Source of the DNA: Sphingobacteriaceae bacterium DW12
Lineage (GTDB): Bacteria > Bacteroidota > Bacteroidia > Sphingobacteriales > Sphingobacteriaceae
Direction of reading: 5' to 3'
NCBI GenBank assembly: GCA_000783305.1
Contig: JROE01000010.1
Span: 124,001 to 188,000, forward strand
Length of the DNA stretch: 64,000 nucleotides
Shown here: one piece after another, positions 8,269-16,569 of the stretch
How positions within the stretch are numbered: position 1 is the stretch's first letter
Layout of the letters: every line of letters starts with the position of its first letter
The notes under the pieces: generated by a model
Database searches by the model: none
What the model saw: only the letters and a program-made list of their open reading frames with translations
What the model was told of the DNA's origin: nothing
Translations under genes and position numbers: made by a program

Positions 8269-9012
8269 ATGTTAAAAGAAGAAAGACAAGCCTACATTAT
8301 ACACCAAATCAATCTCCATAATAAGGTATTATCTTCGGACCTGAGTGTCCAATTAAATGTATCTGAGGATACTATTCGTCGGGATTTGAACGAACTTGCA
8401 GAAAATGGGCAGGTGTTGAAAGTTTATGGAGGAGCTCTTTCCAAGTCCTTTCAATTTCCTTTTCAAGATGGGAATGTATATGCTAAAGAGTCAAAAAAAG
8501 GCATCGCACGCAAAACTATCTCACTCATCCAAAATGGAATGACGGTACTTGTAGGAGGAGGCACCACCGTAATCGAATTGGCTCGAATCATTCCAGAAGA
8601 TATACAATGCACTTTTTTTACAATTAGTCCTCTTGTTGCGTTAGAATTGGCAGAAAAAGAGAATATAGAAGTTATTTTAGTAGGTGGTAAGCTTTCCAGA
8701 AATACGAATATTGTGACAGGAGCACAAGTCATCAATGAGCTATCTGAAATCAAGGTCGATCTTTGTATTTTGGGGACTAATAGTCTATCAATAGATGATG
8801 GTATTACAGATTCCGACTGGGAAGTCGTTCAAATCAAACGTGCAATGATTAAATGCTCCCATAAAGTTGCCATCTTAAGTATTGCTGAAAAACTAAATTC
8901 AAATCAAAAAATGAAAGTTGCACCTTTACGGGATGTCTCTTTCCTAGTCACTGATTTAGACCCAGCGCATCCATCTTTAAAAGAATTTAACAAGACGATT
9001 AAGGTAATCTAA
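8269..9012 (+). CDS. DeoR/GlpR family transcriptional regulator
   Basis: A 247-residue regulator. Residues 1-57 form the DeoR winged helix: KEERQAYIIHQI, then SSDLSVQLNVSEDTIRRDLN with the family signature TIRRDL, and KVYGGA at the wing. Residues 75-230 are the DeoR C-terminal sensor domain (NAGB/ISOCOT fold), with GMTVLVGGGTTVIELAR and VILVGGKLSRNTNIVTG. Such proteins usually repress sugar or nucleoside catabolism genes and respond to phosphorylated sugars. No catabolic operon lies beside it: the gene stands between an uncharacterised protein and a glycan cluster, so its targets are probably elsewhere. The start gives the complete HTH. Confidence 0.92.
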   Translation: MLKEERQAYIIHQINLHNKVLSSDLSVQLNVSEDTIRRDLNELAENGQVLKVYGGALSKSFQFPFQDGNVYAKESKKGIARKTISLIQNGMTVLVGGGTTVIELARIIPEDIQCTFFTISPLVALELAEKENIEVILVGGKLSRNTNIVTGAQVINELSEIKVDLCILGTNSLSIDDGITDSDWEVVQIKRAMIKCSHKVAILSIAEKLNSNQKMKVAPLRDVSFLVTDLDPAHPSLKEFNKTIKVI

Positions 9013-9274
9013 CGTAACGCAGATATTTCAAGCACAAGAATAACATTGGCTTGAAATATTGCAACCAATCCGGAGGCCATCATTCAAAGAAAGGAATTAG
9101 AGATTTTAAAAGACAAGATTCGCAACGAAAACGAATGGTATCAACAAAGGGAAAGAAAATATATCCGAATAGGCTCGTCCATTCTTTGTATTAAACCGTT
9201 TCCACATCGAAAATGACTCCTATCTTTTTCGACAAGCCTCTCCTTGTATTTATTTGTGTTTAGCGGGAAAGATA
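9013..9274. other. Intergenic region with hairpin and possible gene remnant
   Basis: Between the DeoR gene and the flippase. It holds a perfect 11-bp inverted repeat (ATATTTCAAGC at 9023-9033, its complement at 9049-9059) without a following T-run, and a start-less open frame of 53 codons (9055-9213, stop at 9214-9216) whose translation is protein-like (QRKELEILKDKIRNENEWY). This may be a decayed gene. A weak promoter for the flippase could lie at 9225-9256 (TTT-rich box and TTTATTTG). Confidence 0.4.
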
Positions 9275-10714
9275 ATGTCTACAAAAAAAAGTGCAATTTC
9301 GGGAATTTTTTGGACGTTGATAGATGCTTTACTTATCAAGGGAGTTGGCTTTGTAACCACCTTGATATTAACAGACTTGCTGTCACCCGATGATTACGGT
9401 CTGATTGGGATGATTATAGTTTTTGTATTAGTCGGCAACTCCTTTGTCGAGAGCGGAATGACCGCTTCACTTATTCGGACTAAAAATGCAGACTCAGCAG
9501 ATTATTCCACTGTATTTTTTCTCAGCCTATTCAGTGCAATAGTAATCTACGCTATTCTTTTTTTTGCAGCACCGCTCGTTTCCACTTTTTATGACAAGGA
9601 TATTCTAACGCCTATCCTTAGGTGGTACGGCCTCACCTTTATAATCTCCGCCTTCTCTTCCGTCCAATTGACCATGATGACAGCCAAAATGGAATTCAAG
9701 AAGATTACAAAGCTAAATATACCAGGAGCGGTCCTTGGAGCAATAGTTGGTATCACAATGGGTTATCTTGGATATGGTGTATGGTCATTGGCAGCCATGT
9801 TTCTAGTCACACAAGTCCTGCAGACCATCTTTTTTTGGTCTTTTTCAGATTGGCAGCCAAAATTGATCTTCTCGAAAGAAAAAGCAAAATTCCACTATAT
9901 ATTTGGATACAAACTAATGTTATCAGGACTTCTGAACACCGTCTTTAACAATATTTACAACATTATTATTGGCAAGTTCTATTCTATAACTTTACTTGGT
10001 TACTTCGAGCGATCAAGAACCTTCAATGAGTACCCTACCAACATTATCACTTCCATCGTCTCCAAAGTGACTTATCCGCTCCTTGCCAATATAAAGAATA
10101 ATCGAGAGGAACTATCCAATGCTTATCAAAAGATATTGGGACTCTCCTTTTTCATTACCGCCCCTCTGATGTTTGGTTTAGCGGCAGTCGCCCATCCCCT
10201 ATTTCAATTATTATTCAATGACAAGTGGCTACCAGCTGTCCCCTACTTTCAAATCATAAGTTTAGCAAGCATGTTTTACCCGATTCACTCCATCAATCTG
10301 AATGTGCTGAAGGTATTCGGTAGGACAGACTTATTCTTAAAATTAGAAGTTATCAAAAAGATTATAACTGTAGTCGTCATTGTACTCTCCATACCCTTTG
10401 GAGTGATGGGGCTCGTCTGGAGCAGCGTCATCCTGTCTGTCATTGCCCTACTTATCAATACGCACTACAGTGCAAGCATGATTGGTTATTCTACCCAAAG
10501 GCAACTTTTGGATATGCTCCCCACTCTTGTACTGTCCGCGCTATTGTATGGCCTTGTATCCTTGACAATATATTTTCTGTCCGATTCGCCTTTAATATTA
10601 CAGATTTTAGTTAGTTTTATACTCGCTATTACTTTTTATGTTGGTGCAAATTTTGCGTTCAAAACACCATCATTTATGTTTGCGCTCAAATTAGTTAAAG
10701 AATACAAGCCATGA
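9275..10714 (+). CDS. Polysaccharide flippase, Wzx-like (lipopolysaccharide biosynthesis family)
   Basis: A 479-residue polytopic membrane protein with about 12-14 hydrophobic segments, of the oligosaccharide flippase superfamily (MOP, Wzx/WzxC branch). The N-terminus is typical: KKSAISGIFWTLIDAL, then VTTLILTDLLSPDDYGLIGM, and later GYFERSRTFNEYP. It should move undecaprenyl-linked sugar units across the inner membrane. ATG 9275 is chosen over an upstream TTG at 9254 because it begins the conserved N-terminal helix and follows GCGGGAAAG. It is the first gene of a plus-strand cluster and overlaps the aminotransferase start by 4 bases (ATGA). The transported unit is not known, but the neighbours point to one containing an amino-deoxyhexose. 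Confidence 0.88.
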   Translation: MSTKKSAISGIFWTLIDALLIKGVGFVTTLILTDLLSPDDYGLIGMIIVFVLVGNSFVESGMTASLIRTKNADSADYSTVFFLSLFSAIVIYAILFFAAPLVSTFYDKDILTPILRWYGLTFIISAFSSVQLTMMTAKMEFKKITKLNIPGAVLGAIVGITMGYLGYGVWSLAAMFLVTQVLQTIFFWSFSDWQPKLIFSKEKAKFHYIFGYKLMLSGLLNTVFNNIYNIIIGKFYSITLLGYFERSRTFNEYPTNIITSIVSKVTYPLLANIKNNREELSNAYQKILGLSFFITAPLMFGLAAVAHPLFQLLFNDKWLPAVPYFQIISLASMFYPIHSINLNVLKVFGRTDLFLKLEVIKKIITVVVIVLSIPFGVMGLVWSSVILSVIALLINTHYSASMIGYSTQRQLLDMLPTLVLSALLYGLVSLTIYFLSDSPLILQILVSFILAITFYVGANFAFKTPSFMFALKLVKEYKP

Positions 10715-11793
10715 TTCAAGTTACCAAACCGTTTCTCCCACCCATCGACGAATACCAACGTTATGTTGAACAAATTTGGAAGAGACAATGGCTAACCAAT
10801 ATGGGCCCTTTGTCTAGCGAATTAGAAATGCGTCTTAAGGAATATCTAGACCTGAAGCATCTCCTGTTTGTCGCCAATGGCACCGTTGCTCTGCAAATTG
10901 CAATCAAAGCCCTAGAGTTGAAAGGTCAAATCATTACGACTCCTTTTTCATTCGTTGCTACTACAAGTAGCATTGTGTGGGAAGGATGTACACCTGTTTT
11001 TGTAGATATTGATAATAAATCACTGAATATCGACCCTGAAAAAATCGAAGCCGCGATTACGCCACAGACGTCTGCAATCCTAGCCACTCATGTATATGGC
11101 AATCCCTGTGACATTGATCAAATCGAGCGTATCGCGAAAAAGCACAAACTAAAGGTCATCTATGATGCTGCACATGCATTTGGGGTAAAATACAAAGGCA
11201 AGTCGATCTTTGAGTTTGGAGATATCAGCATCTGTTCATTGCATGCGACCAAACTATATCATGCTACCGAAGGAGGTTTGATTATCACAAAAAGTCCCGA
11301 ACTCTTAAAAAAAGTAGCATTAATGCGTAATTTTGGCATCTCTGGTTTTGGCACCTATGGCGATATCGGAATCAATGGCAAAAATTCCGAATTCCATGCC
11401 GCGATGGGGTTAGTCAACCTCTCCCATTTGCCGGCTATATTTAACAAACGGAAAGAACTTTCAACAACTTATTTGCGCAATTTAAAGACCCTTAGAGCCA
11501 CATACCCTATTTGGAATACCCAATCAGCTCCCAATTTTGCCTATTTTCCAGTTATACTGGAAAGTGAAGAATTCTTATTGCAATTAGTAGAAGAGCTCAA
11601 TAAAAATCAGATATTCACACGTCGGTATTTTTATCCGTCGCTAGCAAGTTCCCTTCCTTATCTGGCTCCATCAGCGTTTGCAATTACCGATGATATCTCG
11701 AAAAGAGTACTTTGCCTACCTTTGTATCACGATTTGACTATAGAAGAGATTAATCTGATTACAAGAATTATACTACGTGTACAAAATAATTAA
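10711..11793 (+). CDS. DegT/DnrJ/EryC1/StrS-family sugar aminotransferase
   Basis: A 360-residue PLP enzyme. The family marks are ANGTVALQIAI (55-65), TTPFSFVATTSSI, YDAAHAFG (151-158; Asp152 for the PLP ring nitrogen) and the PLP-binding Lys181 in SLHATKLYHATEGG. Enzymes with this signature transfer an amino group from glutamate to a keto group of a nucleotide-linked deoxy sugar, commonly dTDP-4-keto-6-deoxyglucose at C4. With the adjacent NeuD/PglD-like acetyltransferase and WecF-type transferase, a WecE-like role in dTDP-4-amino-4,6-dideoxygalactose (Fuc4N) synthesis is plausible but inferred. No dTDP-glucose synthase or dehydratase is in the window, so the substrate must come from genes elsewhere. 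Confidence 0.9.
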   Translation: MIQVTKPFLPPIDEYQRYVEQIWKRQWLTNMGPLSSELEMRLKEYLDLKHLLFVANGTVALQIAIKALELKGQIITTPFSFVATTSSIVWEGCTPVFVDIDNKSLNIDPEKIEAAITPQTSAILATHVYGNPCDIDQIERIAKKHKLKVIYDAAHAFGVKYKGKSIFEFGDISICSLHATKLYHATEGGLIITKSPELLKKVALMRNFGISGFGTYGDIGINGKNSEFHAAMGLVNLSHLPAIFNKRKELSTTYLRNLKTLRATYPIWNTQSAPNFAYFPVILESEEFLLQLVEELNKNQIFTRRYFYPSLASSLPYLAPSAFAITDDISKRVLCLPLYHDLTIEEINLITRIILRVQNN

Positions 11794-11795
11794 TC

Positions 11796-12428
11796 ATGGT
11801 CATCATTGGAGCAGGTGGATTTGCCAAAGAACTTCTGCAGGTACTTGAAGAGTTGGACAACAAACAATCGATTTTTTTCTTTGACAATACAACAAAAGAT
11901 GGTCCTGACAAATTGTTTGATCATTATACAATATTAAAGACCGAAGAATCACTTCGTCTACATTTCCAGGATCACAGCCCTGAATTTGCCCTTGGCATTG
12001 GCAACCCTAAAACACGAGAACGACTTTATCAGATGGCTATCTCCATAGGCGGAAAAGTTTCCACTGTGATTGGAGACAGGAATACGATTGGTAGACACGT
12101 CTCCATCGGGCAAGGGCTCACCGCCTTAAATCACATCGCTATTTCCAATGGCAGTATGATTGGCGAAAATGTACTCCTATATTACGGAGTAGTAATAACT
12201 CACGACTGCAAAATTGGAAACTTTGTCGAATTGTCACCAGGAGCGACCCTGCTTGGACATGTTTCCATTGATGATTTTTCACAAGTTGGAGCAAATGCCA
12301 CCATTCTACCGAAGGTAAAAGTAGGCAAGCATGTCGTTATAGGTGCCGGGGCTGTTGTTACAAAAGATGTCCCGGACTACCAAACAGTCGCAGGTGTACC
12401 TGCTAGAATAGTTTCAAAAAATGGATAA
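11796..12428 (+). CDS. NeuD/PglD-type sugar O- or N-acetyltransferase
   Basis: A 210-residue acetyltransferase of the left-handed beta-helix class. Residues 1-80 are the Rossmann-like substrate domain (VIIGAGGFAKELLQVL; ALGIGNPKTRERL). From residue 90 hexapeptide repeats follow (IGRHVSIGQGLTALNH, IGENVLLYYGVV, IGNFVELSPGATLLG), ending in VIGAGAVVTKDVPDY and VAGVPARIV. The His in VVITHDCKIG is at the position of the PglD catalytic base. It starts 2 bases after the aminotransferase and should acetylate its amino sugar product with acetyl-CoA. The stop overlaps the next start by 8 bases, which suggests translational coupling. Confidence 0.87.
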   Translation: MVIIGAGGFAKELLQVLEELDNKQSIFFFDNTTKDGPDKLFDHYTILKTEESLRLHFQDHSPEFALGIGNPKTRERLYQMAISIGGKVSTVIGDRNTIGRHVSIGQGLTALNHIAISNGSMIGENVLLYYGVVITHDCKIGNFVELSPGATLLGHVSIDDFSQVGANATILPKVKVGKHVVIGAGAVVTKDVPDYQTVAGVPARIVSKNG

Positions 12429-13569
12429 TCACATCAGGAAAAACATACACTTCTTACATGACGATAAGTTTACGGATGGTGCGATTGAACAATTCGACAG
12501 CTATTTTCCAGGCCAAAATTTGTACATCATATTTGCCTCGGATATTAGCCGTTTGAGATATACCCATCCCAATACCAATTGTCTTATTCTAAATCTTAGA
12601 AATAGAAAGAATACAGAAAAAATACTAGCGACCATCACACAGTATAGTTGCAAGAATCTATTTATCCACTATATTGACAGCTACAAAGCAGTAATGGCAC
12701 TCTCCGTATTGGCTAAATATGATATCAAAGTCTATTGGATATTCTATGGGGGCGATTTATACGGTTATCTTCAAAAGCACAAGGATTATCCGCTTTTTGA
12801 TAGAGAAGAAGATCAGCCACGAAAGCCCCTAGGCGTCAATTTGATCAAATCCTTGAAATACCTTGTTTGGTTTGGAGTGACTCCTGACCATGCCATCCAA
12901 AAATTATTTCTTAAAATCAACTATTTTTGCTTCTGGAACGAAAACGACTTTTACTTATTCAAAGACAACTTTGAAGTCAAAGCCGCTTTCAAATCCTTTA
13001 TTTATTACAAGGCCCTAGGTGTGGCAAGTGAAATCACAAATACAGAACGGAAGTACCTCTTAATAAACCACTCTGCCTCTCCAACTGGCAATCACTTAAC
13101 ACTTCTCACTACATTACGAAATATCGACCTCAAAAAAATTGGCTTAACACCGTTGTTACCACTCAGCTATGGTGATATGGAATATGCCCATAACGTATCG
13201 ACCGCCTTCCAACAAAACTATGGAGATAGCGTAGAAATAATGAAGGAGTTTGTGTCAATAGAAACCTATCAATACAAATTGTCACAGGTTAGATGTGCCG
13301 TCTTCGGAATGAGGAGACAGGAAGCCGCTGGCAATATATTTCAGCTCCTTAATATGGGCGCGCGCGTTTTCCTTCGAAATGAAAACAATCTACTGAAATG
13401 GTTAACAGATCGTGATTTTATCATATTCAGTATCGAAAATGACCTCAAAAGCGAAGAAAATCTAAATCAGCTAAATGACGATGAAATCGCGCATAATCGA
13501 GCTTGTTATCAGCGATACTTTAACTTATCTGCGTACAATCATATGATGGAACATCTTATAGAAACTTAG
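12421..13569 (+). CDS. WecF-type (GT56) 4-acetamido-4,6-dideoxyhexose transferase
   Basis: A 382-residue cytoplasmic transferase resembling TDP-Fuc4NAc:lipid II Fuc4NAc transferase (WecF, GT56) of the enterobacterial common antigen pathway. Features seen: IHFLHDDKFTDGAIEQFD at the start, the middle stretch VYWIFYGGDLYGYL, and SYGDMEYAHNV plus VRCAVFGMRRQEAAGNIFQLL late in the protein, which match the family pattern (Gly-Asp-X-Tyr and MRRQ..GN.). It follows the acetyltransferase with an 8-base overlap. If the match is right, the preceding two genes make dTDP-Fuc4NAc or its epimer and this enzyme adds it to a lipid-linked sugar. The acceptor is unknown. Confidence 0.78.
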   Translation: MDNHIRKNIHFLHDDKFTDGAIEQFDSYFPGQNLYIIFASDISRLRYTHPNTNCLILNLRNRKNTEKILATITQYSCKNLFIHYIDSYKAVMALSVLAKYDIKVYWIFYGGDLYGYLQKHKDYPLFDREEDQPRKPLGVNLIKSLKYLVWFGVTPDHAIQKLFLKINYFCFWNENDFYLFKDNFEVKAAFKSFIYYKALGVASEITNTERKYLLINHSASPTGNHLTLLTTLRNIDLKKIGLTPLLPLSYGDMEYAHNVSTAFQQNYGDSVEIMKEFVSIETYQYKLSQVRCAVFGMRRQEAAGNIFQLLNMGARVFLRNENNLLKWLTDRDFIIFSIENDLKSEENLNQLNDDEIAHNRACYQRYFNLSAYNHMMEHLIET

Positions 13570-13593
13570 AAATCCAGCTTCTTAAATCAAACC

Positions 13594-14505
13594 ATGGAAA
13601 CCTCTCTAGCCCCTATAGTTCTCTTTGTTTACAATCGTCCGGATCATACCATCCGCACGCTTACTGCCTTGGAGCAAAATACCCTTGCAATGGCTTCCGA
13701 TTTGTTTATATATGCAGATGGTGCAAAACCTGACAGTAAACAAGAAAAGATTGGACAAGTACGTGAAATAGCCGCCTTACCCTGGAAGTTCAAAAGCGTG
13801 ACTATCATTGAAAGACAAGAGAATTGGGGATTGGCCGCAAATGTAATCGATGGCGTCAGCACCATCGTTAACCATTTTGGCAAAGTAATCGTACTGGAAG
13901 ATGATTTAGAAACCTCTCCCTACACCCTCCAATATTTTAACGATGCTTTGAACCGGTATCAACATGAAGAGAAAGTAATGTCCATCAGTGGCTATAACTA
14001 TCCTCTAAAAAATGTAGAGACGCTCCCAGAGACATTCTTCTTTCGGGTCACCAACAGCTGGGGCTGGGCAACATGGAGTCGAGCTTGGAAGTATTTCAAC
14101 CCCGATATAGAAACGCTGATAAGCCCCTTAGATACAGCCGCAATTCACCAATTTAGCATAGAAGGAAAAGAAAACTTTTGGAAACAGGTCCAACAATTCA
14201 GATCTGGAAAAATCAACTCTTGGGCAATAAGGTGGTATCTATCCGTCTTCCTACAAAAAGGCCTAACCCTGTACCCTCGGCATTCTTATATTCAAAATAT
14301 TGGCACAGATGGCACAGGTACCCATTCCGATGCCGAATCCACTTATGTTGTATCTTTGTGCCAGCAACAAGCCCATTTCTTTCCACAGGAGATTGAAGAA
14401 TCGGCAGAAGCCTATGCTGCTATTAAGGACTTTTATGCTCACCGTAAAGGAAACTTATGGCAAAGAGGAGTTCGATATTTAAAAAAAATCAGCAATTACA
14501 GATAA
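13594..14505 (+). CDS. GT2-like glycosyltransferase
   Basis: A 303-residue putative nucleotide-sugar transferase with a GT-A fold. The N-terminus PIVLFVYNRPDHTIRTL is the usual first beta strand and loop; VIVLEDDLETSP carries the DxD-like acidic cluster, and NSWGWATWSRAWKYF is a motif common to O-antigen transferases of this type in Bacteroidota. No membrane segment. It lies in the glycan cluster 24 bases after the WecF-like gene, and the next transferase begins 5 bases beyond it. Donor and acceptor cannot be predicted. Confidence 0.82.
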   Translation: METSLAPIVLFVYNRPDHTIRTLTALEQNTLAMASDLFIYADGAKPDSKQEKIGQVREIAALPWKFKSVTIIERQENWGLAANVIDGVSTIVNHFGKVIVLEDDLETSPYTLQYFNDALNRYQHEEKVMSISGYNYPLKNVETLPETFFFRVTNSWGWATWSRAWKYFNPDIETLISPLDTAAIHQFSIEGKENFWKQVQQFRSGKINSWAIRWYLSVFLQKGLTLYPRHSYIQNIGTDGTGTHSDAESTYVVSLCQQQAHFFPQEIEESAEAYAAIKDFYAHRKGNLWQRGVRYLKKISNYR

Positions 14506-14510
14506 CAAAG

Positions 14511-15269
14511 ATGCCTACGAATCTGCCAAAAATATCCATCATTACCATTGTATTCAACAATGTAAAAGATATTGAATATACCCTTGCTTCTGTGTCACGA
14601 CAGACCTATCCCAATATCGAGTATATCGTCATCGATGGACTGTCTACAGATGGCACCTTAGAGGTAATCCACAAGTATGCACAAGATATTGATATTTTGA
14701 TTTCTGAAAAAGATAGCGGTATTTACGACGCCATGAACAAAGGTTTGGCCCGAGCAACGGGCGATTATGTTTTATTTCTAAACTCCGGAGACGAACTCTA
14801 TTCCCCCACAACACTATCCGATATTTTTACACATGGGGACTATGCCGACATATACTATGGAGAGACCAAATTGGTAGACGAAAACCGCCATATATTAGGA
14901 GATAGAAGACACAAAACCCCCGAACAGTTTGATTGGAAAAGCTTTAAATATGGCATGAATATATGCCATCAGGCCATTTACATCAAAAGAGCCATTGCAG
15001 AGCCCTACGATACACAATACCAACTCAGTGCAGATATTGACTGGGTCATTCGAGCGGCTAAAAAAGCAAAGACCACAGTGAATACTCATCAATATGTGGC
15101 CAAATATTTAGTCGGTGGTATGTCTCAAAAAAGACATAAACAAAGCCTTAAAGAGCGATATACCATTTTCGCTAAACATTATGGAAAATTCACGAACCTA
15201 TTCAACCATCTTGTAATCGCATTCAGGCTACTCTCGTATCGAATTAAGAACGGTAAAACCCAAGACTAA
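14511..15269 (+). CDS. Family 2 glycosyltransferase (WcaA-like)
   Basis: A 252-residue GT2 enzyme. ATG 14511 (MPTNLPKISIITIVFNN) is chosen because it directly precedes the GT-A first strand; an in-frame upstream codon at 14457 would overlap the previous gene by 49 bases. Motifs: SVSRQTYPNIEYIVIDGLSTDGT with the nucleotide-binding Asp, EKDSGIYDAMNKGLARATGDY, and FLNSGDELY with the Asp of the metal site. Such proteins add hexoses during capsule, O-antigen or colanic-acid-type synthesis. The stop TAA shares its last base with the next ATG. Confidence 0.88.
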   Translation: MPTNLPKISIITIVFNNVKDIEYTLASVSRQTYPNIEYIVIDGLSTDGTLEVIHKYAQDIDILISEKDSGIYDAMNKGLARATGDYVLFLNSGDELYSPTTLSDIFTHGDYADIYYGETKLVDENRHILGDRRHKTPEQFDWKSFKYGMNICHQAIYIKRAIAEPYDTQYQLSADIDWVIRAAKKAKTTVNTHQYVAKYLVGGMSQKRHKQSLKERYTIFAKHYGKFTNLFNHLVIAFRLLSYRIKNGKTQD

Positions 15270-15484
15270 TGATGAATCCAGAAATTTTGACAGAACTAGC
15301 AAATACCAGAATGCCATTCGGCAAATACCAAGGAGTCCTACTCTGCTATCTCCCAGAAGCCTATATCGTATGGTACAGGCAAAAAGGATTTCCAAAAGGC
15401 AAGCTAGGCGTACAATTAGCCACCTTATATGAAATCAAACTAAACGGTTTGGAATACCTATTGACCCCACTTATCAAGAAGTGA
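15269..15484 (+). CDS. DUF3820 family small protein
   Basis: A 71-residue soluble protein of the DUF3820 (QSregVF-like) family: TRMPFGKYQGVLLCYLPEAY, then WYRQKGFPKGKLGVQLATLYE and LEYLLTPL. The function is unknown. It overlaps the end of the glycosyltransferase gene by one base (TAATG), so it is read from the same mRNA, although nothing in it suggests a glycan role. The family is widely found as short solo proteins; the length here is full. Confidence 0.85.
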   Translation: MMNPEILTELANTRMPFGKYQGVLLCYLPEAYIVWYRQKGFPKGKLGVQLATLYEIKLNGLEYLLTPLIKK

Positions 15485-15495
15485 CGAGAATCGCG

Positions 15496-15525
15496 TTTTT
15501 CATTCATATAAATTGATTATCTTTG
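15496..15525 (+). promoter_or_regulatory. Promoter of trhO
   Basis: TTTTT at 15496-15500, 17-base spacer, TATCTTTG at 15518-15525 (exact TAnnTTTG). The predicted start of transcription is near 15531, about 40 bases before the trhO ATG. Confidence 0.6.
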
Positions 15526-15570
15526 CGGCATTAATTTAGTTCACATTAAACGCCGTTTGCAGCGGTATCA

Positions 15571-16551
15571 ATGAATATCATGACATATCAAACTTTACTG
15601 TACTACTGTTACAGCCCTATTGAAAATGCAGAACAATTTGCAGCTGACCACTTAGCATTCTGCCAATCCTTAAATCTTGTTGGACGTATTATTGTTGCAG
15701 ACGAAGGTCTGAATGGGACAGTCTCAGGTACACAAGAATCTTGTACCGCCTATATGGATGCTGTCTATGCAGATGGGCGCTTCAATAAGACCGAATTTAA
15801 AATCGATAACGTTGACGAGCCATCGTTCATCAAAATGCACTGTCGCTATAAATCCGAAATCGTCCATTCCGGGATGCGCAATCCCAAAGAAATTGACCCC
15901 AATCGTCAAACAGGGATTCATTTAGAACCCAAAGATTTTTTAGAAATGAAAGACCAAGACGATGTTGTCGTATTAGATGTCAGGTCTAATTATGAACACA
16001 CGGTCGGCAGGTTCAAAAATGCAGTGACATTGGATATCGAGAATTTTCGCGAATTTCCAGAAAAGATCAAAGAACTTGAACAATACAAGGGAAAGAAAAT
16101 CCTCACCTATTGTACCGGTGGCATAAAATGCGAAAAAGCTTCAGCTTTACTACTAAAAGAAGGGTTTGAAGATGTCTACCAACTTCATGGAGGGATTATC
16201 AAATACGGAAAAGAAGCTGGGGGAGAAGATTTCCAAGGACAATGCTATGTTTTTGATAATCGAGTCACAGTTGATGTCAATTCCGTCAATCCATCGGTTG
16301 TCTCCACTTGTCGAAATTGTGGTACCACTACCGCTAAAATGATAAATTGTGCCAATCCTGTCTGCAATGAGCATTTTACTCAATGTGATTCCTGTGGCGT
16401 GGAACTAGATGGCTGCTGTTCAGATGTCTGTAAAGAACATCCTAGAAAACGCCAGTATGATGGGACAGGGTATTATGTCAAAGTACCGCAACCCGTTAAT
16501 GCAGAAAAAATCAGTAAACGAAAACATAAACAAATAATAAAGGGAAGCTAA
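15571..16551 (+). CDS. trhO: tRNA uridine(34) hydroxylase, rhodanese family (TrhO/YceA)
   Basis: A 326-residue member of the UPF0176/TrhO family, which hydroxylates U34 of certain tRNAs at C5 using oxygen. Residues 1-95 are the acylphosphatase-like N-terminal domain (EGLNGTVSGT, CRYKSEIVH). Residues about 120-220 are a rhodanese domain with the catalytic Cys181 in YCTGGIKCEKAS. The C-terminus carries a cysteine cluster (CRNCG, CANPVCNEH, CDSCG, CCSDVC) likely to bind zinc. An ATG 9 bases downstream (MTYQTLL) is an equally possible start. It is a single-gene unit with its own promoter and a terminator that overlaps its stop. Confidence 0.93.
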   Translation: MNIMTYQTLLYYCYSPIENAEQFAADHLAFCQSLNLVGRIIVADEGLNGTVSGTQESCTAYMDAVYADGRFNKTEFKIDNVDEPSFIKMHCRYKSEIVHSGMRNPKEIDPNRQTGIHLEPKDFLEMKDQDDVVVLDVRSNYEHTVGRFKNAVTLDIENFREFPEKIKELEQYKGKKILTYCTGGIKCEKASALLLKEGFEDVYQLHGGIIKYGKEAGGEDFQGQCYVFDNRVTVDVNSVNPSVVSTCRNCGTTTAKMINCANPVCNEHFTQCDSCGVELDGCCSDVCKEHPRKRQYDGTGYYVKVPQPVNAEKISKRKHKQIIKGS

Positions 16552-16567
16552 GCTTCCCTTTATTATT
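16533..16567. terminator. Bidirectional terminator between trhO and pgi
   Basis: A 35-base near-perfect palindrome with 17-base arms (16533-16549 and 16551-16567) around one central base, A/T-rich ends and a GGGAAGCT core. It serves trhO on the plus strand and pgi on the minus strand; the trhO stop codon lies inside it. Confidence 0.85.
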
Positions 16568-16569
16568 TA

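Noticed and set aside
9254..9274. TTG start for the flippase
   Set aside because: ATG 9275 has a purine-rich site before it and begins the conserved helix; the extra seven residues are not family-like.
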